Shown: piece after piece, positions 57,235 through 64,000 of the stretch
Layout of the letters: every line of letters begins with the position of its first letter
How positions within the stretch are numbered: the stretch's first letter is position 1
Assembly (NCBI GenBank): GCA_027604705.1
Contig: JADHYV010000003.1
Coordinates: 1-64,000 of the forward strand
DNA length: 64,000 bases
Source: Allomyces arbusculus
Lineage: Eukaryota > Blastocladiomycota > Blastocladiomycetes > Blastocladiales > Blastocladiaceae
Direction: 5' to 3'
The notes under the pieces: generated by a model
The model's database searches: none
The model's input: the letters and a program-made list of their open reading frames with translations, nothing else
Told to the model about the DNA's origin: nothing
Translations under genes and position numbers: made by a program

Positions 57235-58129
57235 ATGTCCATCTTTACGCCCACCAACCAAGTCAAGCTCACCAACGTTTCGGTCGTGCGATTCAAGCGC
57301 AGCGGCAAGCGGTTTGAGATTGCCTGCTACAAGAACAAGGTCATCGAGTGGCGCAACGGCGTGTACGTGCCGAACCACAGATCGAAACGGCCATCGGCAC
57401 TGGACTGACGCGAGCAAATATCGGTCGACAGGGAAACCGACCTCGACAATGTCCTGCAAACGCACTCGGTCTTTGTAAACGTGTCCAAGGGCCAGCTCGC
57501 CAAGACCGATGACCTCGAAAAGGCGTTCAAGACGACCGACCAGGACGCCATTTGCATCGAGGTACGCGATCGCATTGCGCGCTCCTCCGCTCAAGAATGA
57601 GACACTCACGTCGCAACCATTGCTCCAGATCCTGAAAAAGGGCGAGCTGCAAGTCTCCGAGCGCGAGCGATCGCAGACGCTGACCAACCTTTACAAAGAC
57701 ATTGCCACCATCATTTCCGAAAAATGCGTGAACCCCGACACGAAACGGCCCTACCCCGTCACGCTGATTGAAAAGGCCATGCAGGAACTGCACGTGAACG
57801 TGCACCCGACGAAACCCGCCAAGGTGCAGGCGCTCGATATTATTCGCGACATTCAGGCGTCGGGCACGCTGCCCATCGAGCGCGCGCGCATGCGCGTGCG
57901 GCTCGTTTTGCCTGCCAAGGACGGGAAGCGCGTCAAGGAGCGCGTTGTGCCGCTGTTTGCCACTGTCGACGACGATGTCTGGACGAGTTCCGAGTGGGAG
58001 GTCGCGGGTTGGATTGATCCGGGGCATTACCGCACGCTAACGGATTTGGTCCAAGCCGAGACCAAGGGCCGCGGACGGCTCGATTTGTTGAATTTGAGCC
58101 AGGTGGCCGATGGCGAGGAGCAGCTGTAG
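57235..58129 (+). CDS. SDO1: Ribosome maturation factor SBDS/Sdo1
   Basis: Acts with the GTPase Efl1 to release Tif6/eIF6 from pre-60S subunits in the cytosol. The N-terminal FYSH domain shows [40 protein letters not shown] and [20 protein letters not shown] then SKGQLAK. The middle helical domain has [20 protein letters not shown] then [20 protein letters not shown], and the C-terminal ferredoxin-like domain follows. Three exons; the first junction (exon ending GGCGT before GTACGTG, acceptor just before GAAACC) restores NGVETDLD, and the second (GTACGC donor after ICIE) restores [10 protein letters not shown]. About 255 residues, normal for the family. Confidence 0.93.
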
Positions 58130-58505
58130 GATGGAATGGGGCGGGTGTGTTTGTTTTTTCAAGTCGTGTTGGGCTGTTTGCTCAAAAGAGCGGACGCAAG
58201 TTCATGAACTCTGCAAAGTAGCAGAGCAAACGTCCATCGTGGAGATCCATTGCTGATATCAAAAAAAAAAAAAAACACCGGGAAGATCGACCGTGCAATG
58301 GCACTGGGTCAGATCGTGCGACGCATGGGGGCAGGTAGAGATAGCAACGAAACGGCTACGATGACGAACGGAGATACACGAGCAAGACGAGTGGACGGCA
58401 GGGGAGAAACGGGCGCAACCGAGGAAACAAAAAAATGAACGCAATGCTGAAAACAGATTACACACGCCCAATGAAGCCCAGGAGTCGCCCAGCGACACCT
58501 CCGGT
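58130..58505. other. Convergent 3' region between SBDS and kinesin
   Basis: About 375 bases between two converging genes. An A-run of about 16 bases lies at 58260-58275. No coding frame is supported. Confidence 0.5.
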
Positions 58506-61500
58506 TCAGTACGAGTCCTCCTCGCCCATGACCACGTCCCGGATCTCCAGCTCGCCCGCGGGCCGCGGCGCCGACCCGGTGGTCGACGTTTCCACGGGTG
58601 GTGCCAAATTGACCACCGACCCGGACCCGTTGGACCCGCCGAGCCCGCGGTCGTGCGACATGCGCCGCGTCAGGTCGGCGCCCGGTGGTGCATTCGCGCT
58701 CGTAAACACGCCAGTCAGGTCGCCCGAGTCGTGCTGGACTGAGTCGCGGTCGCGCACTTTGGCCTGCGACGCCACGGTGAATGTCTTGGCCAGTCGCTCA
58801 AACACGTCTTGGCCGCTGCTCGATGGTGGTGCACGAGGTGCGCGACGCGCCGCGGCTGCCTGTGCAGATCCGGCCGACGCGTTGGATCCCGACGTGCCCT
58901 GGGTCGATCCGGAACTGGTACGTTGCGGGCGCGGGTGGTATGGGTCGTGCTTTTGCGGGGAGGTGCTGCTTGACGCGGACGTGATCGACATGGCGTCGTC
59001 GTCGCCCTGCCGCGCGGTCCTGGACGACGTGGCCGAGTTGGGCGACGTCGCGCGTGACCGACCTGTCCTTTGTTGTTGCTGCTGGTTGGCAAACAAGGCA
59101 ATGTCCATGAGCCGGTCCATGCCGTCAGGCCCTGGTCCGACGCTCGTCGCGCCGCCGCCACCGCCGCCTGGTTGTTGCTGTTCTTGCAGGTACTTGGACA
59201 CGGTCATGGTCTTGATGCGCTTCTCGTAGTCGACGGCGTTGCTCATGGCCGTCTGCCGCATGAGCAGCAGGTTTTTCCGCAACTGCTCCGTCTGCGTCTC
59301 GAGGTTGCGCACTTCAATCGCCTGGTTGCGCGACAAGATCTGCACCTGGATGAAATCGTCGACGAGCGACTGCAGCAGCGACACGGCCTCGTCGTGTGTG
59401 AGCGACCGCACCATGTTGCAAATCGCCTCGTAGCTGTTCTCCGACTTGTCCTGAACGACCTCGGCCTGCAGCGCCTTGAGCCGGGCCTCGACGTACGTCA
59501 GTTCGGCCGCAATCAGCTCGAGCCTGTCGTCCATGTACTGCTGCGCCGAGTAGTCGGGCGCGGTCCCGAGCCGCTGTGCCTCGGCCTGCACGACGCGCTC
59601 GCGCTCGCGCAACAGCTCGACCTGCTCCTCGACGAGCTTCTTGCGCTTGGTCAAGAGCTCCTCCATTTGCTGTGACTGCTGTTGGCTCACGACCACGGCC
59701 TCCATGTCCTTGGTCAGCTGGTTCTTGCGGAACGACATTGAAATCTCCGACTGCTCGTCGGCCAAGGACCGCAAACTGGCCGCCGCGACCGCCGACATGG
59801 TCGAGAGCCGGCGCGCACTGCCCGTGAGCGGCGTGTTCTTAATGATCGTCTTTTGCACCGACGACCGCTTTAGCAACGCCGTCACGTTCTTGAGTTTCTG
59901 GTGCGACGCGACAATCTCCTCGGCGCGCCGCTTGAGCAACACTTTTTGCAGCTCGAAATTGCGCTCGTACTTTTTCGCCATTTCGGTCGCGAGCCGCTCC
60001 TTTCGCCGCAGCTTCTGAATCTCGCGCTCCGACGCCTGCGCGTGCTCACGTGCACGCTCCGCGTCTTCGCGCATCTTCTTGAGCAGCCGCTGCTTCTCGG
60101 CCTTAAGCGCCTCGATCGACGTCTTCATTTGCCGCAGCACATACTCGGACTTTTTGCTCGAGTTCATGGCCTTGGTCGCCTCGAGGTGCGTGCGACGCAG
60201 CGTGCTAATCTCGCCGAGCAATTGCTTAACCTTGGTCTCGTACCGCGCGCGAATATCCTTTTCCTTTTCGCGGCCCGTGCCCTGCAGCTTGGTCAAGGCC
60301 ATGTCGCGCTCGTTCTTGACGGCTGCGATATTGGCCTGCAGCTGGATGACTTTTTCCTCGTAGGTCGACCGCATTGCTTTGTACTCGCGCTGCGACTGCT
60401 CGACCTGCTGGATCAACTCTTCCTTGATTGCAATGTCGGCCTGGATCTTGTGCAGCGTCTTGTAGACCGACTCGGTTGGCATGACTTGCACGGCAATCGA
60501 ATCGGGCGCCGATGCGAGACTTGCTGCGTCGCCGCCAGCGCTGCCGGGCACGCTCGGTGTCGCCGCCCACGTCGGCACGTCGAGCGCCAACGGCAAATCG
60601 AGCGGGCGGTCGAGTTCCGACAAATCCGTATCGGTCTCGCTGTACGCGCTACCCGGCCGCGGTGGACTGTGCGCAGGCACGCCACCGTCGGCCGTCGCGG
60701 CGCGTGCCATTGACGTCGATAGCAGGTTCATGTCTTCGCGAATCTGCTGCCGCGCGCGCTCGAGCGTCATGTCGACACTGCGCTCCGACCGGCCGTCGCT
60801 CCCTGGCACGACAAACTTGAACGACGCCGCGGACGCGGCCATCGCACTGGTGGCGGAGAACGACCCGGACCTTGGCAGAGATGCAATCGACCCGCCGGCC
60901 TCGAACGCGAGCGCCGACGACTTGGACGCGAGCGCGGCCATGCTCTGCTTGAGCAGGACAATCTCGGTCTCGCGGTCGTTAAGCTGGTGTCGCAAATCCG
61001 TGATTTTCGTCAAGTACGCGGTAATGATCGGGTTCACGACGACGGGTGCCGGCGGTGGTGACTCGCCATTCTCGCCCATGGCCGCATCCGGATCGACCAT
61101 CTCCGTCGGTATCGCGAGCTTGTCGCGGTCCATGAGGAGCATGTCGCGTTCGGCCTGCACATTGATGAGTTGCAACTCGAGCGCCTTGATTCGCCGCTGC
61201 AATTGCTGAATATGCACTTCGAGCTTAGTGCGCTCGTTCTGCAAGTCGGCGACACGTTCGCGCAGCCCTGCAGCCGCTGCACCACCACCGACCCCAGCGT
61301 CCTGCAAGCGCGCCAGATTCTCGAGCGACGGCGACTGCGACGGCGGGTTAGCCAGACCATACTGTTCGCGCAACGCCGCGAGCTCCAACTTCAGCCGCGT
61401 GATCTGTGTGCGCAATTGCTGCACCTCGACCGAGTTGGCGGCCACCGTCTGGTTGACGGTCACCTTGTTCTTGATATTGCGTGCACGGTTCGCGTACTTG

Positions 61501-62781
61501 AGCGTGTTCAAGGTCTCTTGGAAATTCGAGTCGGCGGGGGAGACACAAGCGAGCATGAGCGTCTGCGAGTTACCGCCGAGCGAGTCTTGTAGCAGCCGCG
61601 TTAGTTTCGAGTCGCGGTAGGGCACGTGCACGGTGCCACCCTTTTCGAGCCGAGCTTCGTCGCCGAGGGCCGAAATCACATTGCCGAGCGCCAGCAGGCC
61701 CGAGTTGATAGCAATGCCCTCGCGCGCGCGCGCGCCCTCGGCGTTGGTTTTTTTGAGCTACACAGAGTCAAGTGTAAACGGTCAGAAAGAGCGGGATGTG
61801 GCATGGGGGAGGGATGGAGGACCACGTACGCGCTCGGACCCGGCCAAGTCAACAAAGTGGAACTTGCACGTAATCTCCTTGGTCTCGCCGAGCTCCTCGT
61901 TGACCTTAGTAAGTTGCAGCGCGACCGAGAAGATGGCGTGCGACCGCGACGAGACCATGTTCATATCGGTCGACCCGGTCGTTCGGCACAGAGAGCCCTT
62001 GGCCAAGAATCTGCGCAACGCACGGGTCAGTCCCCACTCTCCCCACCGTATCCAGCACCTCCCAACCAACAATGGACATACCCGAGCAACTGTTCCGGCG
62101 ACGTGCACTCTTCCTCGCGCGCATTCAGCCATTTGATGTTCCCAAACTCGTCTTCGCGAATGCGCACGCCCAAGTCGCCCCCGCGCGACGACGTGGACGC
62201 GGCCGTTCCTGGTCGACTGGGGCCACCGAGAGCCGGCTCCCGCGCTGGGTTCAAGAGATCCACGAGTTCCTCGTTGTAGAGTTCGAGAAATGAGACCTTA
62301 ACCGTGTAGGACGACGGTGGTGGGTACCGTCGCGGCAGGTCCGCAAAGAGCGCGTAGATGGCGCGCGGGACAATGCCCTGGTTCTCGGTGTGCACGTTAC
62401 CGTCGAGGCCCGTGCCCATACTGTAGGTCTTGCCGGACCCGGTCTACCAGGATTGGGATCGGAATCACCATCAATCAGTTTGCCAGCGTATTAACGCGTG
62501 CCCCCTGAATGTGTATGCATGCGTACCTGGCCGTACGCCAAGATGGTGGCATTGAACCCGTCGAGAAACTTGTCGATCAAGGGCGCGACGCACTGGTCAT
62601 AAACGTTGCGCTGCGGTGTGTCCGGCGGGAAAACGTGGTCGAACGTAAACGACCGGTCGGACCCGATAATCACTTGCGGCTCGGACGGGATGTAGGAAAT
62701 GCATTCCGAGCAGTTGGCAAGCGTCTCCTTGGCCGTCAGCGGGCGCACACGCAAACCGACTTGCACACTCGTGGTGGCCAT
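58506..62781 (-). CDS. Kinesin-4 family motor (KIF4-like)
   Basis: Plus-end-directed microtubule motor of the kinesin-4 group, which works on spindle midzone and chromosomes. The N-terminal motor begins [20 protein letters not shown], with [19 protein letters not shown]; the P-loop [14 protein letters not shown] is made by joining exons 1 (62781-62527) and 2 (from 62443). Switch I is [10 protein letters not shown], switch II DLAGSER, then [19 protein letters not shown] and the neck [18 protein letters not shown] long coiled-coil stalk follows (for example [30 protein letters not shown]-type text). The C-terminal 230 residues are Ser/Gly/Pro-rich. Four exons; introns near 62.44-62.53, 62.01-62.09 and 61.76-61.83 kb all lie in the motor, while the last exon is over 3 kb. 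About 1,340 residues. No Cys-rich chromatin-binding motif of KIF4 is visible. Confidence 0.88.
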
Positions 62782-64000
62782 GGCGTTGGGGGTGGCGCGG
62801 CGGCGCGAGGAGAGAGGACAGCGCGGGCAGAGATACAGTCGCGAACGGGATCCGTGTGCACGGCGGCGGCGGCAAGAGCGAGCGGGTAGCCGAGTGCACG
62901 CCGTCAATGCAGCCGCGTCAGCGCGAGCAGGTAGGCCGCGCGGACGCGGGTCGATGGCCACCGACGGACAGAGCAGCGAATTCGGCGGTCACAGACGATT
63001 CGGCGCGCCAAGTCCACGGGCTGGATTTGACGTGCAGCAACGGAATCACTCGGATCCACCGCAGTGGCAGGGCTGGGCGAGCACGAGATCGAATTCGAGC
63101 TGGTTTGCCAGAAAAAAATGGCCGCGTCGTCACACCGCGAGCGGCCAGATCATGGAGCGCCGTGCCGCGAAAAGCACTTGCAGTGTCTACCGCGCCGGGA
63201 TGCGGGCTGAGAGCACAGGCAGCGGGCACCCGTGGGCTGCGATTGATCGGTGGGTCGACGGTCCTCGACCTTTATCTGCCGTGCGTGCGGTTGCGCGCAG
63301 CGGGCCCGAGCCGGCAAGAAGACGAATTGAGTGCGGTCGGTCGCACGTAGTCTCTGGCCGGTATGGCGGCACAGAGTGCAGCAAGAGGGCGATCGGGCGG
63401 GACGGGTTGATGTGCAGCAGCAGAAAACTAGAGGACGACAACGTCCACCGCGGCCGCGGCACACGCGAAGCTGGCTGTGAGGGACGGCACGGCCTGACAC
63501 ACGTGCATCCATGCGGAATGCACGCACCGCACGTGGAGGTGAGGGCGACGAAAGAGTTCGCCCTAGTTGCACGGATTTCGCCTTGTTTCGCCCGTTTCGC
63601 CCTCAAAACAGCGACAAACCTCAGTTTGTGTTTGATGCAGCTGAAGCGGCAAAAGGCGCGGTCGGGCGAAATTCGGCGCAACGCGTCTCAACCGTCTCGC
63701 AGCAGTACCAACTTGAAGCCTCGAAGGCGTCGCCACCCAAACCCGCGACCCACATCCCCTTTCGCCACCGTCGCCAATCGGTCACCCCAAGGGAAGGCAC
63801 AGTCAAGAAGGGGGTCACCAAACGGTGATAGGCAACCGTCGGACGCCAAGCAGTGGCCCAAAAATCAACGCGCAACCCAGTGCCGGGACTATTGCGCCAA
63901 AACCCCCCCCCCCCCCCCCGTCCACTTTCATCAGTCTGCGCGTGTGCGCCGCGCGCATGCAGTCACCCGCCGCGCGCGCCCAGCACGGTGGCGACGCTGC
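62782..64000. other. Upstream region of kinesin, no recognised gene
   Basis: About 1.2 kb. Four TTCGCC boxes cluster at 63557-63603 and a run of about 17 C lies near 63903-63919. An ATG at 63958 opens a frame (MQSPAARAQHGGDAA) that reaches the window edge; it could be the start of a gene running out of the window, but nothing supports it beyond the open frame. Confidence 0.4.

Overview
This is a GC-rich, intron-bearing eukaryotic nuclear window from a fungus. The fungal signature comes from a PCL-type Pho85 cyclin, a two-finger GATA factor of the SRE/Fep1/Urbs1 iron-repressor class, a Mid1-type calcium-channel subunit, ALG3 and GWT1. Genes lie close together, introns are short (about 60-110 nt), and most 5' splice sites read GTACGN or GTGCGN. 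The high GC, dense genes and G/C homopolymer tracts suggest an early-diverging zoosporic lineage such as the Blastocladiomycota (Allomyces/Catenaria type), but that placement is inference. I see no rRNA, tRNA, CRISPR array, transposon or virus-like element.

Layout. 1-2.9 kb: remains of two related F-box/leucine-rich genes, the second with an internal deletion. 3.0-4.9 kb: ALG3 (-). 5.4-6.8 kb: coiled-coil protein (+). 8.2-12.7 kb: full-length ABCB multidrug transporter in nine exons (+). 13.1-14.1 kb: mitochondrial two-HMG-box protein (+). 14.7-17.2 kb: iron-type GATA repressor (-). 18.3-20.3 kb: AWS-SET histone methyltransferase (+). 20.4-25.3 kb: large Munc13/C2-like protein (-). 26.0-27.2 kb: four-TM protein (+). 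27.2-28.8 kb: GWT1 (-). 29.2-29.7 kb: SRP9 (-). 30.3-31.5 kb: unknown 424-residue protein (-). 32.3-33.6 kb: SKI8/WDR61 (+). 33.8-34.9 kb: TALE homeodomain protein (-). 35.2-36.1 kb: short secreted Mid1-like protein (-). 36.5-37.9 kb: RPS13/uS15 with two unusually long introns (+). 38.3-41.6 kb: long coiled coil ending in a C1q/TNF-like domain (-). 41.7-44.1 kb: gene-poor, lower-GC, repeat-marked stretch. 44.7-45.4 kb: C2-domain protein (-). 46.1-48.0 kb: methylmalonate-semialdehyde dehydrogenase (-). 49.5-51.6 kb: PCL cyclin (+). 52.2-52.8 kb: small four-TM protein (+). 53.4-56.6 kb: DHX16/Prp2 spliceosomal helicase (+). 57.2-58.1 kb: SBDS/Sdo1 (+). 58.5-62.8 kb: kinesin-4 (-). 62.8-64 kb: no recognised gene.

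The genes are mostly unrelated housekeeping genes and do not form a pathway cluster. Loose themes are ER glycan/GPI work (ALG3, GWT1), secretion and membrane traffic (SRP9, Munc13/C2 protein), RNA and ribosome work (SKI8, RPS13, DHX16, SBDS) and cell-cycle/motor functions (PCL cyclin, kinesin-4). No clear new multi-gene system is present. The observations most worth checking are the coiled-coil/C1q protein with 21-residue repeats, the minimal Mid1-like protein, the long RPS13 introns with a U14-like snoRNA candidate, the cyclin box split by an insert, and the GTACG donor preference. Exon borders were read by eye from splice motifs and protein continuity and have not been tested with transcripts.
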